Below, piece after piece: positions 1-36,719 of a stretch of DNA of 64,000 bases. The stretch's first letter is position 1. Every line of letters begins with the position of its first letter. Source of the stretch: Cristatella mucedo. Its lineage: Eukaryota > Bryozoa > Phylactolaemata > Cristatellidae. The translations under genes and the position numbers were made by a program. The stretch lies in the NCBI GenBank assembly GCA_009760855.2, contig WPIO01000007.1, positions 5,307,501-5,371,500 on the forward strand, given 5' to 3'. Below the pieces are notes generated by a model. The model ran no database searches and was not told the origin of the DNA. It saw nothing but the letters and a program-made list of their open reading frames with translations.

Positions 1-440
1 AGGAGAGTTTTGTATAGCGCACTCACAGCCTAAGCGGCTTTCGGTTCGCATTCAGTAGCCAACAGACTTCGTCTCACGCAACAAAGAGAAAGAGGGAAGC
101 ATAGCAGAGTCAGGAGAGCAGTTGAGGTAGTGAGTAGCATGGAAGTAGCAGCTCAGGACTGCTGAAAAGGATGAGCCATAGTCAGCAGCAGGAGGGTAGT
201 TGTCGTTGCGTAAGAATTTTGGAAGCGAGTTCCACAGTCTAGGACCTGCAGAGCTAAAGCTTCTGTCGCCAACGGTCTTTAAGCGGACGAATGGAACAGC
301 TAATTTATTGTCCACACAGGACATGAGGGTGCGAACAGGCTGAAACTGGTGCAGCAGTTTAGCTAGGTACGAAGGAACCAAGCCGTGGCGGGCGTTGTTG
401 GTCAGCGTAAGAACTTTGCTCTGTATCCGTTGCTCAACCA
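1..440 (-). mobile_element. LINE-2fam 3' end fragment (L2/CR1-like)
   Basis: The - strand reading carries the last part of a reverse transcriptase ORF: HGLVPSYLAKLLHQFQPVRT, DNKLAVPF and SFSSAGPRLWNSLP, ending SVGY. The same segment recurs at 39325-39783 and 52666-53739. It abuts a LINE-1fam tail at about 441. It is truncated at the window edge. Confidence 0.8.
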
Positions 441-1463
441 TAATAGCAATAATACACTTCATAAAGCGCCCTTGGATAACTTAATCTCTTTCTATGCGCT
501 TTACATTTGCTGCAAAGGAAACACGATCGAATGGTGAGTGGTAGCATGCTTGATAAACAACATGAATAATATGGTTAGGGGTGACATGCACAGGGTCAGC
601 ATGCAAATGTGGTTAGTGGCAGCATGCACAGTGTCAGTACGCATAAGCACATGAAGGACGAATCCCAGGGACCCACTAAATGCTGTCATAAATAGGAGCG
701 CTTTTAATTTCTTTTTAAATGTGGTTAAGTCAGAGGATGTGACGCAAGTCGGGAGTGAGTTCCAGGCTTTGGGAGCATACGAACTAAATGCACGGTCTCC
801 AAAGGATTTAAGGTTTGTACGAAGTATAGGTAAACACTTAGTTTCCGAAAAGTGGGTGGTGCGATGCTTGGCCTGGTGCGGGAGTAGATCTGATAGGTAG
901 ACTGGAGCCAAAGAATGAAGGGACCTAAAAGTGAGTGACAAAACCTTAAAGTTGATGCGCTGCCTGACATTTAGCCAGTGCAGGTGGGCGAGAAGTGGAG
1001 TAATGTGGCAACTGCGATGCTCACGACAGACAAGCCTAGCTGCAGAGTTTTGCACCCGCTGTAAGTGCCTGATTACACATGCCGGTAGGCCAGCAAGCAG
1101 CGAGTTACAGAAGTAAGACGGTATGTCAAAAATGTTTGGACCAACTTAGATGATGTATCCTTATCTAAACAAGCTCGAATTTCAGCAATTTTGTGTAGCT
1201 GCAAGTAGGCACACTTGATTGTGCAGCTGATGTGGTCGTCTAACGAGTGGTCACTTTGGAACATGACACCGAGCTTTCGTTCAGATTCCGCAGGAGATAT
1301 GCTGGCTGGCAGAGCCGATTTTCAGCACTAGCCTTTCCGATTTCTGAATCACACTTGGTTTTCCGAGAACTAGTAAGTCAATTTTATCATCAGTCGATTT
1401 AAGAAAATGTGCTGCAATCCATGTGCGGATGTCATCAACACATGCAGCAAGTGAGTTGATAGC
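441..1463 (-). mobile_element. LINE-1fam copy, 5'-truncated, frameshifted
   Basis: Reverse-transcriptase C-terminal half and 3' tail. Readable pieces: AACVDDIRTWIAAHFLKS, DDHIS, then after frame breaks AARLVCREHRSCHITPLLAH and RAFSSYAPKAWNSLPTCV. The AAGCGCC..GGCGC-type tail lies at the left end. The 5' end is cut at the junction with a SINE-A fragment. Confidence 0.85.
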
Positions 1464-1545
1464 CGTGAAGGCTCTTCTGTCGCTATAAAAAGAGGCTGTT
1501 GAATCGGCTAGTATTTTGTAAATTTTTTTTAACACCTTACCTAGC
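1464..1545 (+). mobile_element. SINE-A 3' fragment
   Basis: GATAGCCGTGAAGGCTCTTC followed by TGTCGCTATA and AAGAGGCTGTTGAATC matches the 3' part of the complete SINE-A copies elsewhere (for example 24358-24518). It is fused to the truncated LINE, creating a chimeric open frame on the - strand. Confidence 0.7.
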
Positions 1546-1599
1546 AATCATTGTGACAATATAGCAGCTGGCTTTTCTAGCTGATATGTCAGTAAGATG

Positions 1600-1764
1600 G
1601 ATAATATCAGTGAGTCCATGCCCAGGTAGCCTGCATTCCCACTGAACTAGTCAAGATAATATCAGTGAGTCCATGCTCAGGTAGCCTGCATTCCCACTGA
1701 ACTAGTCAAGATAATATCAGTGAGTCCATGCCCAGGTAGCCTGCATTCCCACTGAACTAGTCAA
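1600..1764. repeat. 55-bp minisatellite, 3 copies
   Basis: Three head-to-tail units of exactly 55 bp, starting GATAATATCAGTGAGTCCAT and ending AACTAGTCAA. They are nearly identical (one C/T difference seen in the second unit), so the array is recent. Confidence 0.95.
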
Positions 1765-2144
1765 CCTACACTCCTCGCTCTACCTCAACATCCACCTACA
1801 GACCTGCGACTACTGACCTCATCGCAAGGTTCACATCCGAGTCTGAGAAGACTACCTGCTTTTCAGTACCTATACCTACTGTCCCCTTTCTGAGATGCAT
1901 AGATTTTCTGATACCTTGCATAACTAACATGCTATATATTTAGCTGCACGTCTTTGAGTGCATCCTCAGAAAGGGCAGTTGCTGAGTAACTCATTAAAAA
2001 GATAAACACAAGACCACGAGATCTTAAGCAACTTCTATCCACACTCCCTACTGCCATTCATATCGCTGACACTGGGACGAGTTGTGGCAGACCAGCTAAG
2101 CTCTCATATAAAACTTCAAACCTAGGAAATAAGTTCCAGTGTGT

Positions 2145-2600
2145 CGTGTGTCTCTGCCGTCTGTAACTCCACAAAGCCATAAGCACTAAGTTGATGTATA
2201 GCAGAACAGTTTTTTGGAGAGCACTCAAAGCCTGAGCGTCCGTCGGTAGGAATTCGGTTTTCCAGTGACTTAATAACGATAACAATAAATTTTTGTATAA
2301 TGCCCTCGAAGAATGTAATCTCTTTCTATACTTACAAATGCTGGAAAGGAAGCACGATCGAATGATTCCATTGCCAACTATCTTTAAGCAGAGGAACGGA
2401 ACAGCTAATTTATTGCCCATAGAGGACCCCGGGGAACGAGGAGGCTGAAACTGGTGCAACCGTTCAGCTAGATATGAAGGAGCCAAGGCGTGGCAGGCTT
2501 TGTAGATTAGCGTAAGGGCTTTAATATGTATCCATTAATCAAGCGGAAGCCCTCGAAGCTCTTTCAGCCGCAGAGATGCATGGCTGAACCTGTGGGATCT
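2145..2600 (-). mobile_element. LINE-2fam fragment with a LINE-1fam tail inserted
   Basis: LINE-2fam tail (CTGTAACTCCACAAAGCC and onward) from 2155, then an intervening stretch at about 2275-2384 with AATAA-type repeats and the LINE-1fam tail on the - strand, then LINE-2fam coding sequence (GGAACAGCTAATTTATTGCC) resumes. The LINE-1fam tail therefore landed in an older LINE-2fam copy. Confidence 0.65.
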
Positions 2601-2639
2601 CCTATAAAAGGTGCTAGAAAATGAAATGACATACCAGTT

Positions 2640-4645
2640 ATACTCTTGAATCAAAATTTCAAACCTGGAAAGTAAGTTCCAGACAGCTTTAGAGCAAATC
2701 ACTCCACAGGCAGCGAGCGTATTGTGATATTATCTTTATCAAAATGCTTCCTTGGGTGGAGCCTCTCTGCTTGGCTTGCTTTCGGCAGCGCTTGATATCA
2801 GTGACCACCAAGTCCTTCTTGACGGCCTAACATCTCGCACGGTGAAAAATTGGCATGCTACATCAGCCAGATGTGACAGCCGCAGAGATTGAAAGGGGTA
2901 CTATAGTATAGACTTTTGGAACTGGATATGACACATTCTATTGTTAAGGAGGCATAGGTGGGCATCTGAAGCCATAGCTGGTCAGTTGTCGTTGAGGCTT
3001 CAAAATGATTTGAACGCTATAGCTGGGGCCATGAAATAGACTGGTCTGCGTTGGCCACAAAGACTCGTCGTATTTAAGGTACGAAGGTTACGCTCTTTAT
3101 TGCTGCCGTGCTGGTCTACCGTCTGTTGTTGCAGCTGCACGTTGGCATCGTGGCACGATACAGACGATATGTGATACCCACGATTCGCTTTTAGTGCGTC
3201 GAGGCGTCAGCTTTGCCGGTCACTGTGTCACTCGTCGGCTTGGACTAGTAGACGCGTGAATGCCGAAGTCATGCCCAGTGACTTCAGTGCAGAAGCCGCT
3301 ACAGATTGCTTGTAATACTGGGCATTATTGGCTCTGCATTTGATTGGCTGCTATCTCAGCGGGAGATTCTAAGAGCATCGGTGTCGACGGACAACGGTCA
3401 TCCATGAAAACTTTGCTGTGTGTGGTTGGACCAGGGATCCGTGCTTGATTGACACATTTTCATAGTCTACACTGTGTCTATTGCCGATGTAATCACAGAG
3501 TACTGTCTGGGATTTCATTTTTTTCTTCAGATGGCAAATAGCTGCAATTGTGCTTTGACCCTTACGTGCCTTCCAGCACGTCAAACTCTCTTAGCTACCT
3601 TGAGGCACATATCGCTGACATTTGCACGTGGATGGAATCAAGATTTCTAAAATTGAATGACGATAAAAGAAACTTGCAAGTTACGGTGAACCACTGTCTT
3701 ACTCTGAAAATTAAAAGCTGACCTTACAAAATGGGCTCCGCCAGCATGTCTCAGTTAGCTTTCTAGTATAATGTGGGCATCTCGTTGAAAAGTGACTTTT
3801 CAATAGATGACCACATCAGTTCCACAGCCAAGTCCGCTTAATTTTAGCTACACACGGTTGCAAACATAAATTCGGGCCTGTTTAGGCAAGGGTAAATATA
3901 AATATAATTAATTTTTATAGGCACCAAGAGAACTTAATCTCTATTCAGGAGCTTCACATATGCCTCGGGGCTCGAGCCCACGATCCAGCCAGACCTTGGT
4001 CGGGGCAAGCACCTTAACCGCTGGACCAAACCGGCAAATCCGATCCATGTATTTGCGACATCCCTTCTAGACTTATGTAACTCACTGCAGACATGTTTTG
4101 CTGCCTGTGCAATCAGGTTCCCTACAGTTGGTGCAAAATGTTGCAGCTAGGCTTGTCTGTCGTGAATGTCGCAACTGCCACATTGCATCACTTCTCACCG
4201 GCCTGCACGGGCTCCTCATCCAGCAGCGTATCTTCTTCAAGATTCTGTCCCTCACCTTTTAGGTTCATTCATTTTCGCGCTACGAAATACTTCCTATGCA
4301 GGCTTCGCATCGTACCACCCGCTCTTCCGATTCAAATCTTTAGCCGTGCGTCCGACCGACCTCTTTGCAGACCAGGCCTTTAGTTCATATGCTCCCAAAG
4401 CCCGGAACTCACGCTGACTGGCGTCGTCACATTCCTAGACTTTACGACATTTAACAAGAAGTTAAAAGCTCAGCGTTTCTTCAGAACTTCTGTTCCTTCC
4501 GTGTTGAATTGTCGTTTGCGTCCTAATGCATACCAAAATTGAGCCTACTATCGAAAACCAATGACATGCTTTCTTTCCAGCATACCTCAAGTGCCTAGAA
4601 AGAGATTCAGTTCTCCTAGGTAGCTATACTAACGTCTAATTCTTA
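2640..4645 (+). mobile_element. Degenerate LINE-1fam copy interrupted by SINE-B
   Basis: Pieces in element order: the counterpart of the 34.0 kb copy's VKFQSGFRASHSTES region at 2640-2870, GRL..VNGQ..GVPQGS-like sequence at about 3330-3480, KLNDDK at about 3640, DDHIS at about 3810, then after the SINE the AARLVCREC region and the tail at about 4600. Many stops and frameshifts. About 2880-3320 is not recognisable LINE and may be a further insertion. Confidence 0.65.
3895..4040 (-). mobile_element. SINE-B, full-length tRNA-derived SINE
   Basis: On the - strand the head reads GCCGGTTTGGTCCAGCGG, containing a perfect pol III A box (TGGTCCAGCGG), with a B-box-like GGCTCGAGCCC downstream. The tail GAAGCTCCTGAATAGAGATT then AAGTTCTCTTGGTGCC resembles the LINE-1fam 3' end. 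It sits inside a LINE-1fam copy. Confidence 0.85.
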
Positions 4646-4969
4646 TAATCATTATGACAATCTGGATTGTGATATATGTAGAAAGGAATGAGCTAAAATT
4701 TCAGGAGCAGGTTTCTAGCTGGTCTTTGAAGCCTATTTGCTGTCCGCTTTCTAAAACTACGATATAAACTCCTTCATTTTAGTCTGATGATCTTTTCAAA
4801 TCGCAGATAGTTGTGCAGCCCTCTTGAGGCATGAGGCTAGTCGTAGTGAAAATCAACAGATTGTGCTGCAAGGCACCTAGATTGTTATGCTAAGGCATAG
4901 TATTTGGTTTTATTCTCAAAAAATGTTCGACCCTTTATCTCAATTCAACGTCATTAAGATTGTTTAAAA

Positions 4970-5100
4970 TATAATAATGATAATAGCAATAAATTTGTAT
5001 GGCATCCTCAGAGAACCGAATCTCTGTCTAGGCACTTTACAGATGATGCAAAGAAAGCATGACCAAGTGATTGGTGGTAACATTCGCAACGTCATCAAGC
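4970..5100 (-). mobile_element. LINE-1fam tail-only fragment
   Basis: ATA-rich repeats followed by GCATCCTCAGAGAACCGAAT and CTCTGTCTAGGCACTTTACA: the LINE-1fam 3' stem-loop and adjoining UTR in reverse orientation. The rest of 4650-5820 holds nothing I recognise. Confidence 0.65.
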
Positions 5101-5824
5101 AAAACATTTTTATATGTGACATGCTATGATATAAAATATATTAAAAAACCATGTTGAAACGGTTTTAAGATATATCTGTTCATCGTTCTCAATAACTTGC
5201 TGAGTTACGGTATTTCAACACATCTATTCTTTACAGGCGGACGTGAATAGTGCATGTCTCTTACATAAGCGTGTACATAAGTACAGGCATTTATAAACAT
5301 GCGTACAGGTATGAACAGGTATAGACGATATAACTTCATGTCAGCATTTTTCTATTAATGGCGATTAAAGGGCAACTGAAATGTTTGTCCTGAAGCACTA
5401 AGGAAATCCGTACACTCCATGTGCGTGTTACCCCTGCATAGAGGACTGTGTACGCGCTGCGGGCGCGTTGGACGGGCGTGTGACCTTTACGCAACACTCG
5501 GAGGGTACGAGATCTCCGTCTCGGGCTCCTACTTTTGGAGGTGAGCGTTGGTCATACATACTACGGGCCCAATATTGCCTCGCATCTCAATTTAAAGAGC
5601 TGTCGGAAAGCAGATAGTTGCGGCTCAGAAAGTTAATTCGAATAGCGGGGCTCTGGATCCGTGGTAGCGACATATGGTCAAGGCCGTGAACGCGGTCTAA
5701 AACTGAAATCTCTAGCGAATAACAAGTCTCTTAACGAATAATGCGCTCGTGTCAAGAGCTTGCTGAAGTCTACCAAGCTCACGCCCGCTGCAGATCGCTG
5801 TAAAGTCTGACTGCAGAGCCGGAA

Positions 5825-6090
5825 GAACCGGAGGAGGTGCTCAGAGAGCTCTTCTTTCTTGAGAACCGGTGGAGGTGCTCAGAGAGCTCTTCTTTCTCGA
5901 GAACCGGTGGAGGTGCTCAGAGAGCTCTTCTTTCTTGAGAACCGGAGGAGGTGCTCAGAGAGCTCTTCTTTCTTGAGAACCGGAGGAGGTGCTCAGAGAG
6001 CTCTTCTTTCTTGAGAACCGGAGGAGGTGCTCAGAGAGCTCTTCTTTCTTGAGAACCGGTGGAGGTGCTCAGAGAGCTCTTCGTTCGCGC
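5825..6090. repeat. 38-bp minisatellite, 7 copies
   Basis: Units start with GAACCGG at 5825, 5863, 5901, 5939, 5977, 6015 and 6053. Each contains the palindrome AGAGCTCT. Differences are mostly an A/T after GAACCGG. The last copy runs into LINE sequence. Confidence 0.96.
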
Positions 6091-6114
6091 ATAATCGCCA
6101 TCAGAACGGCTCGG

Positions 6115-7206
6115 CCGCCGTAAATCCTGTAGCGTCTGCTCGGAATGTCGGTATCATGTTCCGGAATGACCTTTCGCTAAACGTCTACATCAGCTCCGTG
6201 GTCAAATCTGCACACCTTCAGCTACAGTGAGTAGCTTTGCAGGAGTTCGAGCCCGCTTACTAGTTATGGGCACACCCAGTGTGATTCAGAGATTGAAAAG
6301 GCTTACTCTCAAAATGGGCTCTGCCAGCATATCTCCTGTTGAATCAGCTCGAAATCTAGGTGTCATATTCCAAAGCGACCTCTCGTTAGACGACCATATT
6401 AGCTCCACAGTCAAATCTGCCTATTTTCAGCTTCATAACATTGCTAAAATTTGTGCTTGTTTAGATAAGGATACAACGTCCAAGTTGGTCCATGCATTCG
6501 TGACATCCCGTTTCGACTTCTGCAACTCACTGCTTACTGGCCTACCAGCATGTGCGATCAGGCGATTGCAGCTGGTGCAAAACTCGGCAGCTAGACTTGT
6601 CTGTCGTGAGCGTCGCAGTTGCCACATTACTCCACTTCTCGCCGACCTGCACTGGCTACCACTCAAGCAACGGATCGACTTCAAGGTTTTGTCGCTCACT
6701 TTTAGGTCCCTTCATTCTATGGCTTCAGCCTATCTCTCCGATATATTCCTCCATCAGGCCAAGCATCGTACCACCCGCTTTTCGGAATTCAACAGTCTAC
6801 CAATACCTCGTACAAACCTTAAATCCTTTGGAGACCGTGCATTTAGTTCGTATGCTTCCAAAGCCTGGAACTCCCTCCCGACCTGCGTTAGAACATCCCC
6901 TGACCTGACCACATTTAAAAGGAACTTAAAAACACCTATTTAGGACAGTATTTAGTGGGTCCCTGTGATTTGTCCTTCATGTGCTTATGCGTGCTGACAC
7001 TGTGCATGCTGCCACTAGCCACATTCGCATGCTGACCCTGTGCATGTCACCCCTAACCATATTATTCATTGTGATTGTTTTTCAAGCATGATTTTACTTA
7101 CCATTCAATTGCACTTCGCTTTGTAGCAAATGTAAAGCGCCTAGAAAGAGATTGAGTTCTCTGAGGGCACTTAATTAAGTGCATTATTATTATTATTATT
7201 ATTATA
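6115..7206 (+). mobile_element. LINE-1fam: short piece plus a long 3' copy with (ATT)n tail
   Basis: 6115-6230 carries ARNVGIMFRNDLSLNVYISS. A second, better copy from about 6262 reads in one frame for over 200 codons: VESARNLGVIFQSDLSLDDH, LVHAFVTSRFDFCNSLLTGL, AARLVCRERRSCHITPLLAD and AFSSYASKAWNSLPTCVRTS. A UTR follows, then the stem-loop and a short (ATT)n run ending at 7206. 5'-truncated, so it lacks the catalytic YADD region. Confidence 0.88.
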
Positions 7207-7214
7207 GATATGAC

Positions 7215-7795
7215 GTAGATAACACAGCCGAGTTGATCCACGAATTTTCGACATCCATATCTCTCTGCTCGCTGGTCTTCCTGCCGCTGCAGTAGGACGC
7301 TCACAGTTGGTGCAAAACTCGGCAGCCACGCTTGTCTGCCTCAAAAGTCACCATTGCCACATTAAGGCGCTTCTATCCTCAATCTGCATTGGGTCCACTT
7401 CAAGCAGCGAATTGTCAACAAGGTCCTGACGTTAACTTTTAGGTTCTTTCATCCTCATGCTCCGGACACCTATGTACAATACTTGTTCCTTGGACCTCCA
7501 ATCGAACCACCAGCTGCTGCGATTCTGGCGGTTTGGCTCAACCTCAAATCCTCTGGAGACGCGCCACCTCAGTTCCAACGTCCAAAAGCCTGGGGCTACA
7601 TACAGTCATCGCGACAACCTCAGACTCGGCGATCTTTAACGACCTGTTTCTAGCATCCTTACTTTGTCTGTGCCATTTTTTCTTTGTGCGTTTGCACGTG
7701 CCTACATTTTTTTTATGCCACTATCACTAAAGAGTCGAGGCGCTACTGCTTTCCAGTTTGTGTGAGCAGTCCAGAGAAAGATTTAGTTCGATTCG
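7215..7795 (+). mobile_element. Degenerate LINE-1fam copy
   Basis: Starts directly after the previous copy's ATT tail with sequence matching the DKDTTSKLVHAF region, then CAAAACTCGGCAGCCACGCT, and a tail-like AGAGAAAGATTTAGTTC near 7780. Heavily broken. Confidence 0.6.
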
Positions 7796-8302
7796 AACCC
7801 TTAACAGAAGGTCCGCAATCATCACTAGCGGGTTCGCGCGAAAAATCGCGGGAACACGATAGTCAATTTGAAAAGTGGAGACCGCATACGTACGCGTATT
7901 ACTGCGAAAAGGCTCAACCGTGCCGACTCGCCGATCGGCAGAACGCCACCACGATTGACTGTTATACGGCTTCGGACCAATAAAACGCACCGTTTTGGAG
8001 CAAGGGCCACCGCACGTCGCGTGGCGGCGGCGCTTGCAGCCTCCTGGCGTTACCCAAACGGGTCAACCAGAATGCGGCCCGCTGCCCCGGTAATGCTACC
8101 AGTCAGCCGTGGCCCGGCGCGCCGAAGAGCCCTGATTACCATAAACGTGATATATCGGGCCGCCCGGCCGCCATACGATACACACGCACACTCTACGGAA
8201 CTACTGCTCGGCGCCCTCTGTTCCACTCATTGAAAAATGTATTATTCGTTGCAATGCTGCCGACGCACTTTGGCTTTTTCAGCCCTCGCCGATTTCTCCA
8301 CT

Positions 8303-8764
8303 TCAACCGCAATCTATGGAGCGAGCGACGGATAGTGCGGCATCCTTAATTGGAAACAGCGCTTTGAGAATGGATTCATTGCCTGAGGAGCAAGTGAATT
8401 TTGTACGAAGTGCGCCGTCCAGCGAGTGGCTGATTGACGGGAAATCGCACCTCGACGCCTCCTGACGAATGCGGTCCGCGAGCTCTTGAAAAGACTCGCC
8501 AGCGTAGCGCTGCAGGACCGACCAATATTGGCATCTTTCTCGAATGAGAAAGCGCAAATGGTGGAACTGCGAACTCGTGTAGTCTGCGATCTGCTTGGTG
8601 CTCAAATGCCTGACACTAAGCGCGGGCGCCTGCTGCGAAGCGTAGCTTGTCAGAAATTCGAACAGTGCCGCGGAGTGGCTGACGAAGAATACTGGCGCAA
8701 GTTTTCCGTCGGGCACGGATTGGGCCCCAGCGCGAACGCGTTGAACCGGGCCACAGTAGATCAT
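8303..8764 (-). CDS. Ty3-type gag-like ORF, 153 aa
   Basis: Uninterrupted frame containing QYWSVLQRYAGESFQELADR, then CDFPS, DGALRTKFTCSSGNESILKA and FPIKDAALSVARSI. The pattern of a tryptophan-containing helix, GES..ELA..IR, a CDF, LRTKF.CS.GN and LKALF resembles gag/capsid segments of Ty3-like invertebrate retroelements (from memory). There is no CCHC zinc knuckle, so it is a partial gag or a gag-only element. Confidence 0.55.
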   Translation of the reverse strand: MIYCGPVQRVRAGAQSVPDGKLAPVFFVSHSAALFEFLTSYASQQAPALSVRHLSTKQIADYTSSQFHHLRFLIRERCQYWSVLQRYAGESFQELADRIRQEASRCDFPSISHSLDGALRTKFTCSSGNESILKALFPIKDAALSVARSIDCG

Positions 8765-8982
8765 GCGGTGGCTCTTGAGGCTTTCGGACGTTACCCGAAC
8801 AGACCAAATTCGTACGGTAGCTATTCAAGCTGTCGGGCGTAACCTTAACGGGCCAACCGGGTTGCAGCCCATTTCCCCGACGCTGCTACCAATCAGCCGT
8901 GGCCCATTCCGACGCACCGAAGCACTCTAATTACTATGAACTTGATATAATATCAGGACGGCAGTCCTACGACACGCGTGCG

Positions 8983-8984
8983 CG

Positions 8985-9027
<43 letters not shown>

Positions 9028-9036
9028 TCACACACA
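8983..9036. repeat. (CG/CA)n microsatellite
   Basis: Alternating GCGCGC passing into (CA)n, inside the right-hand direct repeat. The sequence has Z-DNA potential. Confidence 0.9.
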
Positions 9037-9099
9037 CTCACTCATTCAGCGGAGCTACTGCTTGGCGCTGTTCCGCTCATTATTGAGTTACTAATTTCG

Positions 9100-10815
9100 A
9101 ACGGAACGCGTATTCCTTAGCGTTATTTCGCCCTAAGAATGTGCCACGCAAAACTGACCATGTTCAAAGAGTGGCTATGGAACCTACATTCCGTACTCGG
9201 TCGAATGACGCGAGCACAAACAAACCACACGGATATATGACCACTAGGTAATTAAGTACATTAAAATTCATTAGGTGTTGACAACGCGTAAATAACATAA
9301 GCAATGCATTTTAGTGAATAAACACCAATGTAAAGATGTATGTCTCAAACCAGTTAAAGAGTACATGTAAGGCCGTGCATCTTAATAATCATTACAACGG
9401 AAATACGTAAGCGCCTATAAACCATCCAGGGTAAATGTCAAGAAAATGCTGAATACAATTTGTCTAATAATCGAGTATCTGTGTAGGGCACCTTTCAACA
9501 GACAGACATGTTAGGGATGGATTTTAAAGTTTTGAAAATTTCCAAATAAAAAGAATTCGACGATTATGCAAACCGTGTCTAACTAGGAAGCAAACCGCAA
9601 AATCAATATATCTACAAATAACAAATTTACTGATCTCGGCATCGCACACGAATTGTGTCCCAACTTGTTGAACCTTGGCAAATCGAGATACTTTTTTGAA
9701 ACTTGTTGAGGTGCATTTACAGCGTACCTTTGTGCCTGTTTAAAATCCACATCGCGGCCAATAATTCACGGATTAATGGGAAATTTGGAATGAGAATTCA
9801 CGTCTGCTTGCACATCACTTTAGTAGCTAATTTCTGATTTTGGTTTGATAAGTACTGCTATACATGTCCACGATTGCAAAAAATAAAAGCCCCATAACGT
9901 TTGGCGACACTTGTAGGGCGTCATTAATCACATCGTCGGCGACGCTCACAGGCATAGGAGTAGGGGGCGGCCCAGGTCGTTATCCCGCTGTAGGGGGGCG
10001 GGCAAACGCCCTCCCGCCTCCTTGTCTACGACACCGGTGCTAGTCGTATTTGTACCATCGCACGCACTATAAAGTTACGTCACAACTCGTAAATGCCGAC
10101 ATTCCAAATTCGTGGACATTCACATTCTAAATTATAGGGTCGCCTAGCAATCGCTACGCTACGATACAGCCACAAATTGGCTGCGCCAAGTGTTCCAATT
10201 AAAAAGTTATACGTTCGCTAAGAAACTATGTACAATACTTCCAGCTCTGGTTCATTGCTATCCTTTCCGGTGACCACCAGCACGAAGAGGGCTCTACAAG
10301 GCGGGCTTGGCTCAGCAAGCAGCACCATTTCCGGTCGCAGCAGCAGGTGGCTCTCAGAGGACGCCGCGCTTCTGCAAGCTATGATTCAATCGAGCAATTG
10401 AGCTAGCTTTGAGAGATTCTCTGTACCTCACTTCTAACTCAAAGTACCTCACCAGCACGAGCACCATTGAAAGCCGGCACCCAGCAACATCGCTGGCCAG
10501 CTAGTCAAAATCTGCAACACTGTACAGATCAACAAACAGGCCAATGCAGCGAACAGTGGCTTTCGAAATAAGTTTTAGCATAAGCGCGCGCGTATTTGTC
10601 AAGAAACGCGATTGAGAACCAGCGGAATCGCGATCTGTCTAGTCTGCGGAGAAGTCTGCGGAGCCTGGAGGGCCGGAGCGAACGTGCTACAAAAGTGGCT
10701 GAGAAACGTCAGCCTCTGCATGTAGAGCAAAGAATTAGTTTAAAATTAAATAATTGAAAAATACTCAGTGCTAGCACCCAGCCGCACTCCCCATGTTGTC
10801 GACCAAAACGCAGAT
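9100..10815. other. No recognisable feature
   Basis: AT-rich unique-looking DNA with no long frame, no match to the LINE or SINE families and no tandem array. GC content rises towards the kinase promoter. Confidence 0.6.
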
Positions 10816-10987
10816 TGCCGCTTGCGGTGGCGCATATGGCTACCTGTTCGGCGGCTTCCTTCTGCCGCGGGGCGTTGTTAGCGTCGCGCCGCTGCCGCTT
10901 CGTGCCGTAGGGCCATGCGAGCGACTTCTGCCCAATGACGTGTATTGTCCAGGGTGTATGTCGGCGTAGTCGTCCAGGTTCGGCCTA

Positions 10988-36719
<25,732 letters not shown>

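Larger units (their letters stand above)
8043..9090 (-). mobile_element. Compact LTR-retrotransposon remnant: diverged direct repeats around a gag-like ORF
   Basis: Direct repeats at about 8046-8232 and 8837-9090 (perhaps from 8765) align over most of their length with clear divergence. Shared landmarks are AATCAGCCGTGGCCC/AGTCAGCCGTGGCCC and TACTGCT[CT]GGCGC. The right repeat is expanded by a (CA)n tract. Between them lies a gag-like ORF on the - strand. No protease, reverse transcriptase or integrase fits in the interval. Repeat ends and primer-binding site are not defined. Confidence 0.5.

Noticed and set aside
1281-1547. 88-codon - strand gene
   Set aside because: Chimera of a SINE-A fragment and a truncated LINE.
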